Positions 12,577 through 25,746 of a DNA stretch of 64,000 nucleotides are shown piece by piece. The notes beneath the pieces were generated by a model that was given only the letters and a program-made list of their open reading frames with translations, was not told the origin of the DNA and did not search any database. Source of the stretch: Drosophila pseudoobscura (lineage: Eukaryota > Arthropoda > Insecta > Diptera > Drosophilidae). The stretch spans positions 12,214,001-12,278,000 of the forward strand of contig NC_046679.1 of NCBI RefSeq assembly GCF_009870125.1. Direction: 5' to 3'. The position numbers and the translations under genes were made by a program. The stretch's first letter is position 1; each line of letters opens with the position of its first letter.

Positions 12577-15500
12577 GTTAGTATCCGCCGTGCTCGTACG
12601 GACATCAAGTATACGACCTGTCTCAACCCAGTCCCGGCCCCGAGTCGCGGGTCTGGCTGAATGGGAATGTTCATGTGAATGGAATGGAACGGAAGCGGTG
12701 CGGTGCGGAACGGATAGAATGAAAACGAAATGAAAGCGAAAGTTCCCTCCCGAGTGTGCGGCGCATTAAGTAATACGTTCACATACACACCACACGGACA
12801 CAGAGATACACAGTGTTGCATATACAGAGTGCGAACAAGTGCAGATAAGGTTTATTTTTCCTGGGAATTTTCAATGGGGCATTCCATCCGATTTGGGTCA
12901 GTGTCTATGTGCGGGTGGGAAAATCCTTAGAGCCATACAAATCCGTGGAACTTGGGCATCGCCGGGCGAGTGTTATGTAATCGGGAATATTCGAAAGAGA
13001 TGAAAGGAACCCTTACAAATAATATCTGATCGTGATTCTCTAGGTTTGGCTCCTTCTTCCCTTCTTGAAAGAGAATCATTCGCTTCCCTATAGATAGGGT
13101 GTTTTTGTAAGCTACCTTCAACTGTCCTACAACTAAAATTTCCGAATATTTGACGTTTCTTATCTGTGGAACACAACTACACCGCAGACACCCAGGGACG
13201 TGGCAGCCCTCGGATCACTTACATCAGAGTCCCATACGATCCCAACTATCTGCCCGAATGGCCATCTATTATCTACCTACGTATCTGGCAGTGCGCGTAT
13301 GTGTACGATGTAAAATAAAGGTATTTCGCCGTCCTGGCCGCCCCCTCTCTGGCACTGGCACACAATTCAATTTAGCATATCAAGTCATGCGTAAAAGTTA
13401 TCTCTAAAAATATACACGAAATATTTTCACACAGCGCAGCACTTACACTAGTATCTGTGTGTGTGTGAGTGTTCTAGTGTGTGTGTGTGTGTGTGGACGA
13501 AAAACCTAAAACATGCGAAAATTATCTATAAATTTAAATTTTTACAATCTGTGCGCGATTATAGCAACAAAAAGAGTGCTACCCAAAAAAAAAGCAACAA
13601 AAAATTAGAAAGAAAAAAAGCTTTGAGCTGACGTCAAACGGCAACGTCGACGGCGACGGCGACAGCGACAGCTTTGCTGGCAGCGCCAATTTATTTTACA
13701 CAATTAAGGGTGTGCACGAACCAGGCAGAACAGCGCCAAGGAGTGGAGAGAGAGACAGAGAGAGGGAGAGGGAGGGCGAGAGGCGATCGGCGAGTGCGAG
13801 AGATCGCGAGAGATATCTGTACGAACATTTGTATATGGAAGACATGGGCGATCGCTCACACACACACACACACACTCACACACACACGGTCATTACTGTG
13901 TGCCAATTTAGATTAAAGGCAAACGAGCACGGACCACGCCCCTTCACAGCCCCTGCCCTGTGCGACCCACCCATGAGCACAAAAATAAAACCCCCCTTTA
14001 AAGAAAGGTTATCTAGAGGGTGCCCAAGGGGGTTGGGGGCGCTTACAAGCCCTAACTTTGATCAGAATGGCACTGGGGGTCAGAGTTCATTCCACATTTA
14101 TTATATAATCTGGGGTTTAGTCGGTTTAGATGTTTTTCTTGGGAATAAATTGGGTTTTGATTTGCCAGAATTCCAAAGAATTCGTAAGTTTATTATGGAT
14201 CATATTTTTGGAACTGAACGATGACAGATTTAGCTGGAACCCTCAGACCACCTCTAGGGGTTATCTTTTCAGAAATACAAGATCTTTCGTTTCTCTTTCT
14301 TCATCGGGAGTCAATAGATTCCACAAATATGATTGTGGGAAGTTCTGATCAAGTTTTTCAGCTATGAAAGTGCTACAGATACCCAAGATATTCCTACCCA
14401 GAGATGGAATACAAAATATTATATAGAGCTTGCATTTTTGAGAAGGATTAGCCCCCCAAGACACACCCATTTCTCGTTCCATTCGCCACACAGCTGACAA
14501 ATTTCAGTGACTCTCCCCCCGTGGGGTGGGGGGCTCTACAATACATATTTGGGGCCTTAAAATAATAAAAAAATACGTCGAACAGAACCGAACCAGAACG
14601 CTTCAACGGCCAACGCACAGAGACACAGAGGCACTGCATTGTTGTTACCTTTTTGCGCCGTGTTATTTATTTATTTATATATTTATGCAATATTTTTATT
14701 ATACATTTTTTTGTGTGATTTTTGTGGATTTTTTCCTGCCGCTGCGCAAGAGGCAGCGCAGCCAAAACATTTTTTCTGTGCGAGCTTTGTTTCGCACCAA
14801 CTGTGCAAATATTGCCCCGCCGCACACTCTGCCATTGTATAAGATGTATAAGAGTATAGCAGGAGGGCGGGCAGGGGGCCGGGGGGCTGGGACTCAACCC
14901 TATTGGGTTATGCCTCTGTGTGTGGCACACATATCAGCCTAGGCACCCAGGCACCCATCGTCGTAGGAGAGGGAGAGAAACGATGATCTGCCTCTCGGAT
15001 CTGCGGCTGTTTCTGTGAGTCCTAGAGATGGACCGTCTGAAGAGAGATATCTTCTATCGTGCTGCCTCGTGCCTCACGCTGCCATCTCTAGCGTTTGTGC
15101 CCATTACGCTGCCTTTGCCTTTGCCTTCCTTCCTTTTTTTTTGCTCCCTTAGCAAATTCTGCTTGTTCTTGCAGTTTATTTTCGTGTGTTATAAATAAAT
15201 TTCGAGAGTGAAAGAGAGAGGCAGACCGAGGGAGAGGGTAGGCTGAAGGAAAAAAAAAGCTTCGAAATGGACCTCTACCTACATCCCGCCGCCGCACCTT
15301 GGACAGATCGGAAGACACGCCAAATGCCGAATACCTCCCAAGTATTTGCAAACAAAAACATAAATTATTTTGTTTGCCCCGAATGGATTGCATATTTATA
15401 ATCGCTCTTCCTCTTGCCTCCTTCCATCTATTTATAAGTATTGTTTTTGGGGCGTGTTTTGTTGGTCAAGTTTAATATTAGAACTGGGATGTTTTTGTTT

Positions 15501-18500
15501 TGATCTCCTTGGATGATGACCTTTAGAAGGATACGAAGATGATCCCTCCATGGAGCCCTTCCCTTCGAACCACTCAATACCTTGAGGTTTAGGTTTTTCT
15601 TTTTTTTCGCATGAATTAGGGCCACATGTCGGCGATCGACGTTGCCACCGACACGACTGCGAGGCAGCTTTGGTCTGCCCACGCGGAGGCGCGCGCTGCT
15701 CATTGCTCATGTGCCGCCTGAGGTTGCTTTTGGCCGGGTTTAAGTGGGCCCACACACACACACGCACACAGTATAGAAAGATATATACGCCTTCGCTGGC
15801 TGTTTGTTTTGTCATGTTGTTTGCGTGTACTTAGTGCCATCCAAGTTGTTGTCGCTGCTCTCTCGCAGACAATTTCTAAGTGTGTTCGTCAGTTCGAATT
15901 TGGGTCAGCCGAGCAGCGTTCTCCACCATCCACCAGAGTGTCATTGTAATTGCAAATATCCGAGGCAAGGCAGGCAGTGGGGACGGACGGAATGGCGGGG
16001 AGGGGCGGAGGAGTGACATGCATTTCGGCTGCCCACGCCAACAACTGTCAGAATTTGTGCATCATCCTTACTGAATGCGCGAGTATCAAGGGGAAATTAG
16101 CGAAATTTAATTGCCTAAAAAGTGTCTGGCACAGAGACACTTGACGCAATTGGCCAGGCGCAATAGCTGCTCGAACGAGCAGATACATATGTCTGTAGAT
16201 ACTTCTTGTAATTCCTTGCCTTTGCCAAAAAGATAAATTTTAATTATTTCGATAAATGCAATTTGCATACAGGCTCTGGCGACGCCTCTGCTTCGCCGTG
16301 TGTTAATTGAGTTGCGTTGCCGTGCACCACGTGACGTATGCGCAATAATATATTAAGCATACGCCTCGTTTAATTTCGACAGCACGACCCAATGACAAGC
16401 TCTTCGTTTAGCAGCCAATAAAATTTGGTCGCTGTCTAAAGGAAGCCCCAAAGATCCGTCCAACCCCAAGGCTGCCGTTTGGGGTCTCCAATCGAATCTC
16501 GAGTACGGCCCACGGCACGGCAGACAGCTGAAAGACAGCTCCTCGAGATGCGTGGACAGCTTCAAAGCCAAGCCAGGCACTCGAGAGCGAGAGGCTGCCG
16601 CTTGGCCGGATTCCAGATTATGGCTCTGGGGCACCCACAAGAGTAACACCGCATAACTGTAATTATTACAGAAAGAAAGTAAGGGAGCGAGAGAGAGATG
16701 ACATCATCTCCACGGGGAAGCACGAACTGTGCACCGTGCCCCTAAACACAGTCGCGACTTGCGAGCAGGCGGCTAATTTCATTTGTCGCTCATTTTACAC
16801 TATTTCGCACTTCTCGGCCGCCCACACGCCGCTGCACGACACAGATTCGCACTGGTGTCTCCTGTGTGCACTGGGGATGCATCTGCGTGTGGGCGTTCTA
16901 TTCCTGGCCACGCACTGCCAGGCAATTAACACATTTGTATCTGACAAAATGTAAAATGTATCTTTTGGTGGCCTGGCCTGCAATGGTCGACCCCCTCCGC
17001 CTCCTCCTCCTCTGCTTGCCACTAAAAATATCTCTCAACGAGCGACAACTGAAATTATTAGCTTTTGGCCGCTTGTCGCCATGTAAATGCCATGGAAATT
17101 TCCATTTTATTTGGCACCGAGCATCCAGGGAGACAAAACAAATGGTCAACAGTGGAAATGCGAATTGAAATCATTTCGAAAAGGCCTCTCCATCTCTTGA
17201 TGGCTTCTTTGGGCAGGGAAAACACTCATTACATTCCAAGATTGGTCTGTATTTGGGCCAAGATACGGTCAGTCTTCGATTCATCACCCTATCCCTAGGA
17301 TTTTATGTCTTAGAAAAAACAATAGGCAGGCACTGTGCTGGGCTTCCCTTCAAGACCTGCCATAAATTCTGTAGACTGGAATAACTGGAAATCCCAAGTG
17401 GGCCCCAAAAAAAAGAAGGTAACTGATTCCGAAAACCTGTAAGACCCATTAGCCTAATACCGCACACACCCAGTCCGCCCCCACATCGGGTGTCCGGCAT
17501 CTGGCATCTGGCATCGTGACCCACTTGCGGCTGGGCCTTTCTGCCCAGCAACCTCCTACATTTGACCTTGCTCAACATTCGTATGGTTTTCGCGGTCCGG
17601 CCAAGCCCCAAGCCAAAGGCTAAATGGAGTTTTTGGCCTCTGTTTACAGGCCGAGCTTAATCAATCATGAATCTATCTCTCCATCTCTATCTATGTGTGT
17701 GTATCTGTATCTGTAACAGGCGACCTTCATCTTTTACAAGCTGCTTTTGAGGCTGGCCAAACCTTTTGCAAATGCTGATTCATGCTGCCCGTAGTCCGAG
17801 CAGCTATGTATCTACGTATCTATGAAGTTGTTGTTCATTTTGCACATTTGACCATTGAGTCAAGGTGAACCGCGAACCGGGGCGCTAATCTTGATCTCGT
17901 TTGCCTTCTGCATATGTGTAAGTGTAAGTGTATCTGTAGCTGTGCATCTGTATCTGTGTGTGTGTATTAATAAATTCAAATTATTCATTTGGCTATCGGT
18001 TTAAACGCATCTTTGTGCGATTTTCAGCATTGATTTATGTTCTCTGAAGGGCAGCCGCGTAACGAAAGCAATTATCGATCTGCTCTGAGGCCCAAATTGT
18101 ATCTGACAGATACCAGCGTCGTAATGGCCATGTGGGCGCCGTCGTCTCGTTCAGCGTTCGTTGAACCCCGCCGCGGCACAGCACGGCACGGCAAACGGTA
18201 AATTTACAGCGCTCACAGGCGGTGGGGAAATCGGGGTGCGGGGAGCGGTCAACCTACGCCAACATGTAAAGTTCTAAGTCGAAAGATAAACAGCAGCGAC
18301 GGCGGCAGCGGCAGCGGCAGCGCAGCGGCGGAGCGAAAATTGGAAACCGAACAACGAACGAGCGAACAAACGAACCTCAAACGTCAACAAACTACTTTGT
18401 ATTTATAATTATTATCGCTGTTTTCCCCCCCCGCTGCCCCCACTGTCCCCTCTGCCGACGGGGCCCACTCTCGAGTGCTCGTGTATCTCTCAGATACACT

Positions 18501-21500
18501 CATACTCGTGCGGCTTTGCTCAAACTATTTAGAACGTGTAAATTGAAAAACTACGAGTCGAGTGCGAGTAGCGGAGGGGGATGGGTAGGGTGGGAGGGGG
18601 ACGCGCTCTTACAGCGGAACATAACAGCTGAGAGGCGCTGGCAGCGCGGCGGCATCGCTGCCTCGGACGATAAGGCGCCACTAACTGAAAGTTGAAGGCC
18701 ATTACTGATACGCCCCGTGGTCCGCTCTCGCTCTCGGGGTGTATCTGTGCCTCTGTGTGCGTGTGCGTGTATCTGTGTGAGGCTGTGGCTGTGCCTGTAT
18801 GACTGGCAGTTAGCGTTGATTATCTAAGTATGCTGTTGACGCGTGACAAAATGTTTTTCTTTTATTCTTATCTTAATCTTTATCTTTATCTGACGCTGCC
18901 GCTGTATCTGCAGCTTGATATTGATTCGCGGCGTTACAGCAGTGTGGCAGGGGGGGGGGGGAGCAGTTGAGCGGCATTTAACATATTGCGCAATTTGCTG
19001 ATCGCCTGCCCCTGCAGCCCAGGCTCCTCTCTCCTCCCTCCCTCTTTCTCTCCGGCTGATAAGCGCGTAAATATTTTTAAACAATTTACGTAAGCAGCAG
19101 CGCAGCCCGCAGCGCAGCCGGCGTCGAGCGAAAGTAAAAGTTCTCATTAATTAAACAAAAGCATCAGCAGCAGCAGCGGCAACAAAAGTTTGTTTGCTTT
19201 TATTGCAAATTTGCATTGAAAGCGCAAGTGAAAATAAAAACTGCAATCGCATGCGACGCTGACGCTGGCGTTGACGTTGACGTTGACGCCGGCGTTGGTG
19301 CTGACAGCGAATGCAAACAGAGGAGGGGGAGGGGGTATAAGTATCTAAAAAATGCTTGGCTTGTTGTTTTTTTTTTGTGTCGCTGTTGGCGCCGGCGTTG
19401 GCCAAGTTGCGATCTCTTTTATTACCCATCCCCCCCCTTGGTTTTTATGCCAAAAGTAAAGTAATTAAAGCAAACAAAAAGTTAAGATTTGGTGGGGGGG
19501 ACAGGCGGATAGAATGACAGCCAGAAGTGGGGCTCTAAGTGATGTATTTAGGGGATATTTAATTGGGTTTTGTGGGTCGGTTCATAATAGTGATTACAGA
19601 GCGGTTTGCTAGCCAGTATATTCCCTCTAAAACCTTCCAAAGGTACCTTGTTATATAGTTAATATTCACTGAGTCATTGCTTGTCGATTTGTTTAACCAC
19701 GGAAATATATTCACAGATAACTTTCGGGTTTCCCAGACCTATTTTAGTGAAATTTACAACCGATTTATGATGTCATCGTATATTATTTGTTATCAAAAAC
19801 CTCTTATCTATAAACTAATAATTTATGCTATAGTTTTTCTAGTCTCCTCCCACGATATATCCATCTTTACAGCATTTCATAGTAGATCCAAGATCTATTT
19901 TGTGAAATGCCTGCAAAGATTTACGTATATACACGTATATGAATATATAGATATATGCAAATAGATATCTGGCAAACGAATTGTACTACCAAATGAGAAT
20001 GATTCGCAATTCGTTTTCACACACAATTTAAAAACATTTACAAGAGAGCGCCAAGACAGGCGGCACCCATTTCGACTATGAGATACCTGCTATCTGCTGT
20101 CTATTGAGTGGAAAATCATCTTGTTTCTGGAAACTTTTGAACAACTATAGTTTCAGTAGTAGATAATAGACTCCATCGTTTGAAAAATTTGTAAAAAAAT
20201 AATGCAATAAAAACACGCTTAGCCAATCTTATGGAAAATTGATTAATTTATGGGAGAAAATTGTAAAAAATAATGCAATAAAGTCACGCTTATACAAATT
20301 AGCCAAACTTAGGGAAAATTGATTGATTAATCAGATAAAATGATTTTTCTTTTGAAAATCGTGCTGGAAAAGCTCTTAAAACAGTGAGATCTATAACCTT
20401 CCATCAAAATCTACCATATTACCGCCAGATATAGGGCTCTGTACCCCTCCCAAAAAACTAAGATTTGTGCGAATGAAAATGAAAGTCGCTTTTGCTGATG
20501 TGTGTGGTTTTTTTTTCGTTGGTTCTAAACGCAACACAAACAAAGAACGTAATCGGTGGATGTGGAAGTGGCTGCGGGGCAGGGCGGCGGGCCAATAAAA
20601 AACGCTTACGACAGCGCTGAGGCCCCCCACACGTACACACACACACACACGCACGCACCCGCTATAGCTGTAGCTGTAGCTGTAGCTGTAATTATTATTA
20701 TTGTTATGCTCGCACTCACTCGATCTAATCTCTCTCTCGCACGTGGAACCCCTCACACCGCCTTCGGCTCTCATCTGCCGTTCGTTTGCGAAAAAGTTCT
20801 TCGTCGCCGGCAAAAAGCTCTCGCAAGCCAAAGCTCTCTCGCTCGCTCGCTCTCTCTCTCTCTCTTGTTGTGATTGTTTACGCTCGCCCGTTGGTCGGAA
20901 TGGATTGTAAAGAAAAGCAAAAGTGCTTCTTATCAAATCGGGCTCCCCTCCGGCAGCCACCACCTTGCCCCCCCGCCAACGGACTGACGTTTCCCATTAG
21001 AACTTTGCCCGCAGACCGTTAAGATTAGGGATAGATTCCAGGGAATTGTAAAAGAGAAACGCACACAGAGATAGGCTACGCCCCGGTGTAAGGCACGTAG
21101 GCGCGAGGGCAGATCGAGCAGATTCGGGTGCCCCTGCACCGAGTGCACCTTCCTCTCTTTGCGGGGCCGGGGGGAGCGGAGGGCTCCATAAATATCCCAT
21201 AGATAAGCCCGAACGGCCATTAATTATGCCCTGCTGCTCCTCGCTCCCTGATTCTCAGGTTGGCTTACAACTAAATTTGCATGGATTGCTTGTCTATTTG
21301 GCTGAGTAATTAACAGTTAGCCAGCAGCAAAACATGGCGGCAACAAATGGCAATTAACACTCCACAAACACACACATGCACGCCACTCCACGCACACTGC
21401 TGCCAAGTCTGGCCACACAAGTGTGCGGTGGGGGTGGGGGTGGGGGGTGCGGTCCCTGTTATCGGCAAACGGAAATGCAATAAATAATTGAGAACAGCAT

Positions 21501-21860
21501 CCAGCAATTGTAATGAACAATTGTGTTTAATGACAAATTATCATTGGCATTTCTTGTTACACACCCACGCAATCGACCTCGGAATCGGCTACGGCATCGG
21601 CATCGGAATGGGCGGAGTGATAACGATAACAGTTTAAGCAGTAAATTGCTTCCGTTTCCTAGAGGGAGAACACAGTCTGTGGCCAAAAATAGAGAGCCTA
21701 CCAATCTCCAATACAATCCTAACCGAACCATGTTACTGATAAATAACTTAATCAAGCGAATACTTAATCGATTCCGGTTGAAACCAGTCCAATGTGTTAA
21801 CACCCATCAGCAATCCCACGATATCTAATGGAATTTCCACCCATTTATCACCTCTTGCAG
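12577..21860. other. Probable fru intron with possible further promoter DNA
   Basis: No supported coding sequence. The stretch carries TG/CA tracts (13450-13495, 13856-13888), GA-rich DNA (13745-13815), a poly-C/poly-G rich section (18420-18610) and GCAGCG triplets near 18300-18335 and 18620-18660. A GC-rich, 5' UTR-like cluster spans about 18240-19290. A hexamer-type run of TAGCTG units lies at about 20662-20690. The intron ends with a pyrimidine-containing acceptor CCTCTTGCAG at 21851-21860. A local tandem duplication at 20191-20336 is listed separately. Confidence 0.5.
20191..20336. repeat. Imperfect ~72-bp tandem duplication
   Basis: The unit beginning GTAAAAAAATAATGCAATAA at 20191 recurs at about 20263 with the same following order: CACGCTT, AGCCAA, then GGAAAATTGATT. 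Both copies are AT-rich and differ by small indels, including an extra ATACAAATT in the second. I see no coding or RNA feature in it. Confidence 0.75.
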
Positions 21861-22008
21861 GTACAACACTGACCAAGGAGCGATGGACCAGCAATTCTGC
21901 TTACGCTGGAACAATCATCCCACAAATCTGACCGGCGTCCTCACCTCCCTGCTGCAGCGTGAGGCGCTCTGCGATGTCACGCTCGCCTGCGAGGGCGAAA
22001 CAGTCAAG
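21861..22008 (+). CDS. fru: fru common exon: BTB domain, first part
   Basis: This exon follows acceptor CCTCTTGCAG and ends at donor AAG/GTAACG. The common start codon is at 21883 and gives 42 codons ([20 protein letters not shown] and onward), the start of the BTB/POZ dimerisation domain typical of the tramtrack/bric-a-brac group. Fruitless is a nuclear transcription factor that controls male courtship circuitry and has vital non-sex-specific roles. The 22 bases before the ATG are open in the same frame and read YNTDQGA. This matches my recollection of the junction joining the male-specific N-terminal extension (P1 transcripts) to the BTB domain, so the exon can serve both start types. The sex-specifically spliced exon itself is not visible in this window and should lie upstream. 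Confidence 0.95.
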
Positions 22009-22075
22009 GTAACGTCTTACAGTCATGAATCCCCAAGACGATGATCAATAACGAATGTATTTTCCCGTTTTGCAG

Positions 22076-22276
22076 GCCCATCAGACCATACTGTCCGCCT
22101 GCAGTCCATATTTCGAGACGATTTTCCTACAGAATCAACATCCACATCCCATCATATACTTGAAAGATGTCAGATACTCAGAGATGCGATCTCTGCTCGA
22201 CTTCATGTACAAGGGCGAGGTCAATGTGGGCCAGAGCTCGCTGCCCATGTTTCTCAAGACGGCCGAAAGCCTGCAG
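22076..22276 (+). CDS. fru: fru common exon: BTB domain, second part
   Basis: Acceptor CGTTTTGCAG precedes 22076; donor CAG/GTGGGT follows 22276. The 201 bases give 67 codons in phase 0 on both sides. They complete the BTB fold, with [17 protein letters not shown] and the HPIIYLKDV and [10 protein letters not shown] motifs that are near-invariant in insect BTB zinc-finger proteins. The intron from the previous exon is only 67 bp. If the donor is not used, the frame continues for 15 codons to a stop at 22319-22321, so intron retention would give a BTB-only protein. There is no sign of decay. Confidence 0.95.
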
Positions 22277-22528
22277 GTGGGTTACACTCCAAGGGAGACG
22301 AAGTCACTAATTGGGAATTAAAAGGAGAATTTTAGTAAGCAAATAAGGAGCAAAGATACTGGTCTAGACACCTTTGGTGACCCCGACCAGTTCTCCTTTG
22401 AACAGGCCTGCTCTACCTTTAATAAAATTCTCCTAAATTCTCGCTGCGGTGACTGTACTTCCGGTCGCACTGCAAAATCCGCGAATATAAATTAATACAA
22501 CAAATATCTACCTTCTGCATTGCTTCAG

Positions 22529-23299
22529 GTGCGCGGTCTCACAGATAACAACAATCTGAACTATCGGTCCGACTGCGACAAGCTGCGCGACTCGGCCGCC
22601 AGCTCCCCCACCGGCCGCGGACCCTCCTCCAGCTATGGGGGCGGCGGCCTCGGGGTGGGCGACGGGGTGCGAGACTCACGCGACTCCCTGCGCTCCCGCT
22701 GCGAACGCGACCTGCGCGACGAGCTGTCGCAGCGCAGCAGCAGCGTGAATGCCGCCGCCGCGGCTCTGGGCCTAACGACGCCCAGTGCCGGCGAACGATC
22801 TCCCAGCGTGGGCAGCGCCAGTGCGGCAGCGGCGGCCGCGGTGGCTGCTGCTGCTCTGGCGGCCGCTGCTGCCAGTCGCAGTGCCAGCGCCGATGCCCTC
22901 AACAGTCGCGGCGATGCATGCAGCGATCGTGGCAGCGAGCGGGGCACCCTCGAGCGGGCCGACAGTCGCGACGAGCTGTTGCAGCTCGATTATAGCACCA
23001 AGGACAACAACAACAGCAACATCAGCAACACCAGCAACAACAATAACAACAACAGCAGCAGCAACAACAACAACAATCGGGAGCGGGAACGGGAGCGGGA
23101 ACGAGAGCGGGAAAGAGAACGAGAGCGGGACAGCAGCAGGGACCGCGAGAGGGAGCTCTCCACCACCCCGGTGGACCAGCTGAGTAGTAGTAAGCGCAGA
23201 CGTAAGAACTCATCATCCAACTGTGATAACTCGCTGTCCTCGAGCCACCATGCGAACGCGGCCCATGCCCAGGACAGGCACTACCCGCAGGACTCTCAG
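22529..23299 (+). CDS. fru: fru common exon: low-complexity linker
   Basis: Acceptor TTGCTTCAG and donor CAG/GTGAGC bound a 771-base exon (257 codons, phase 0 at both ends). It encodes the linker between BTB and zinc fingers. In order it has VRGLTDNNNLNYRSDCDKLR, a Gly/Ser/Arg-rich part, alanine runs (about residues 85-120 of the exon), an Asn-rich run, a block of alternating Arg-Glu pairs and a basic SSSKRRRKN motif that could serve nuclear import. The architecture matches Drosophila fru, and length variation in the Ala, Asn and Arg-Glu runs is expected between species. Reading through the donor gives 25 extra codons before a stop at 23374-23376. Confidence 0.93.
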
Positions 23300-25488
23300 G
23301 TGAGCAATCTATCGATAATAGGTCGCTACTATTATCCTTGTAGCATCCACAAGGGAACTGTAATCGAAGAGCTGTAATGTGTTCCGATCGAACGATGGAT
23401 CATAGCTTCATAGAAGGGGACGATCGTCAGGAGAAGACCAAATATTTTGACAAAATATGTTTAAGATATGTTCTCGTAGATAGAAATGGAATACCCATTT
23501 GATGGATAGCACTGATGCATCCCGTACAGCTTACAGCTCATATCCCCAGTTTTTTTTGTCATTTGCATTTGTCCCACATGCCAGTATTCGTTAATTGCTT
23601 TATTAACTGTCTCCTCGCATAATTGTTGTATTTGTAATTAAATTGTTTGACTTTTCTTTGTGCGCTCAAACCTAAACAACTGCCAGCTCCGGCGTTCAGC
23701 ACTTCCGCAATTTAAAGTTGATGCGTTTTTTTCTGTTCGGGAATTTTAATTGTCTGACAATTAAATTTAATTAGAAATTATCTCACATCAAATCAGGCGT
23801 CAAATATTTATTAGTTACAGGACAATGAAGTTGTTAAATTGTTATATCTGCCCTTTTCTTTTTTGTAGAAATTATTTTTTGCAGATTTCCATATTGAATT
23901 TCTTAATTAATTTATCGCAATTTACTGAATTTGATTTTTGTAGGTTTTTTGTAAACGATTCCAAGGTCTTGATGATTTTAGTTAATTTATAATCAATTCA
24001 ATCAAAAGTAGAACTTTTGTTTATTTATTTTGTAATATCAGACGTTTTGTAAAGAAAACCTGTCAATATTTAATGCTATTTTTCTAAGGGAATAAGATAC
24101 GCGGCCCCGGCCGATATTCGATACCCGATGCTCAGTATCTATCTGTTTTTCCCCATTCTCACAAAAAAAACATCCGTTTAATCTCGCTCTCCTCCGCCAG
24201 AGCGGACACACTGCACGAGGAAGGTTTTGTGTGAGAGGGAGACAGAGAATGAGTAAGCGCGTGGAAGGCATAGCGGAGCCACTGCAGTTTTTATTTGTTC
24301 CTTCTGGCTATTCTCTATCATACGCTTTAACCTCTACCTCTAGATTAACTAAAAACTGAGAACTAACGCAAAAATAACTAGTGCTGAAAGTATGTTTATC
24401 GATTGCTAGCGTCACATTTATAATTTGGGACTTCCCCAAATACATTTTTTCTTTCGTAGATAATTTAAAAAAATATATATATTCGTTATAGGGAGATTTG
24501 GAGACGCATAGAACAAATTTTTAACGAAAATGCAGTGTTCCGAAATTAAATTCGATATATAGAACACTTTGTTGTAGGAAGGTCTTAATAGAGAAGTATG
24601 TACATGGTATATCCTATACTCTTCGAGTAGCTGAATAAAAACCAGGTTTTCAAAGAGTTTTCTTCATTCTGGCTTTAATATGCTAATGATACTACAGCAA
24701 TATATCATCTGTATTCGTTGTATTTCTTTCACCTTTCCCCAATTTAATTTTGATTCTCCAGTTCATTCATAAAGTTATGTTACGAGTATAAGGAGGAATA
24801 TATGTGTTGCACTCTACCTGAGTAGATTTCTTGACAAAAAGAAGCCAAAGAAAGCCAAAACATACTCATATCTGGCTGCTGTCATAGGTATAATCGACTG
24901 ATCGATGTCTCCCAAAAGAGATCGATTGGGAATTAGCGTTTTCCGAATACGATGAGCCTATAATAACTGCATATTCCCTGGGTATGCCTTGTTTCGAGCC
25001 ACCCCCACAGGGTGGCCTTCGTTCCTCATTGCCGTTGGCTTTGCCAAACTTTGCTTATCAGTCGGTGGGCGGTGGGCGGTGGGCGGCAGGCAAACAAACA
25101 ACAAACAGTATCAACATTTTCGGGTATCTGTGGCGTAGCTGCCTCGCGCCTCGCGCGCGCTCTCCTCACATGAGAGTGCCCTTCCCCTTGGGCGTCTGCC
25201 CATCCATGGGGTGTGCTGTGGCTGCTATCAGCTGTGGCCAGTGATCTACGATCAAATAATATTGTTTGCGTGTGTGGTATTTCAGCTATTTCTGTCCGTT
25301 ATCAGCGAGTGAAATTTTTGTGGCCTAGGCACGTGCCGCTCTCTCCACCGCTGGCACACGTGCAAATTGTTGTTGTCATAGCGATACGATACGATACCCT
25401 GGCGGAGAGTATGCTGGGCTTGCTTATTGGGTGTTTACTTTTTTTGCGCCTACTGAATGTCACCTTTCGTATCTTTTACGTGTTGCAG
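23300..25488. other. fru: fru intron carrying a DINE-1-like fragment
   Basis: The intron runs from donor GTGAGC to acceptor TTACGTGTTGCAG. It is AT-rich, with no coding sequence that I can support. A decayed repeat fragment at about 24085-24345 is listed separately. GGTGGGC repeats sit near 25063-25085. Confidence 0.85.
24085..24345 (-). repeat. DINE-1-like (Helitron-derived) fragment in fru intron
   Basis: The stretch shares ordered blocks with the fuller element at 62640-62800: a GATACCCGAT-like start, CTCTCCTCCG, GAGAGGGAGACAGAGAA-like DNA, then AGCCACTGCA and TTTGTTCCTTCTGGCTAT. The order and spacing are conserved but the sequence has decayed, so this is an old partial copy in the same orientation. 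The part with the terminal palindrome and GTCY-type microsatellite is missing. Strand follows the orientation assigned to the 62.6-kb copy. Confidence 0.55.
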
Positions 25489-25746
25489 GGCAACTTCAAG
25501 TCGAGCCCCGTGCCCAAGACAGGTGGCAGCACATCGGAGTCCGAGGATGCGGGCGGCCGTCACGACTCGCCGCTCTCGATGACCACCGGCGGCCACCTGG
25601 GCGGCGGTGGGGGCAATGTGGGCGCGACCAGTGCCCTGAGCGGCCTCAGCCAGTCGCTGAGCATCAAGCAGGAGCTGATGGACGCCCAGCAGCAGCAGCA
25701 GCAGCACCGGGAGCACCATGTGGGCCTGCCGCCCGACTACTTGCCG
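25489..25746 (+). CDS. fru: fru common exon: second linker
   Basis: Acceptor TGTTGCAG precedes 25489; donor CCG/GTAAGT follows 25746. The 86 codons, phase 0 at both ends, start GNFKSSPVPKTGGSTSESED and include LSIKQELMDAQQQ and HVGLPPDYLP. All match the conserved fru segment before the zinc-finger choice. The IKQE tetrapeptide fits a SUMO acceptor consensus (hydrophobic-K-x-E); this is a motif match only. Transcripts can go from here either to the alternative terminal exon at 26236 or to the next common exon at 27039. My recollection of the D. melanogaster protein has about four extra residues at the latter junction, which I do not find here. Confidence 0.93.

Noticed and set aside
1..21860. 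Search for tra/tra-2 splicing repeats (TCWWCAATCAACA) of the sex-specific fru exon
   Set aside because: I saw no matching cluster by eye; the exon probably lies upstream of the window.
22633..23220. Antisense and out-of-frame open frames over the fru linker exon
   Set aside because: They arise from Ala, Asn and Arg-Glu repeat codons read in other frames.
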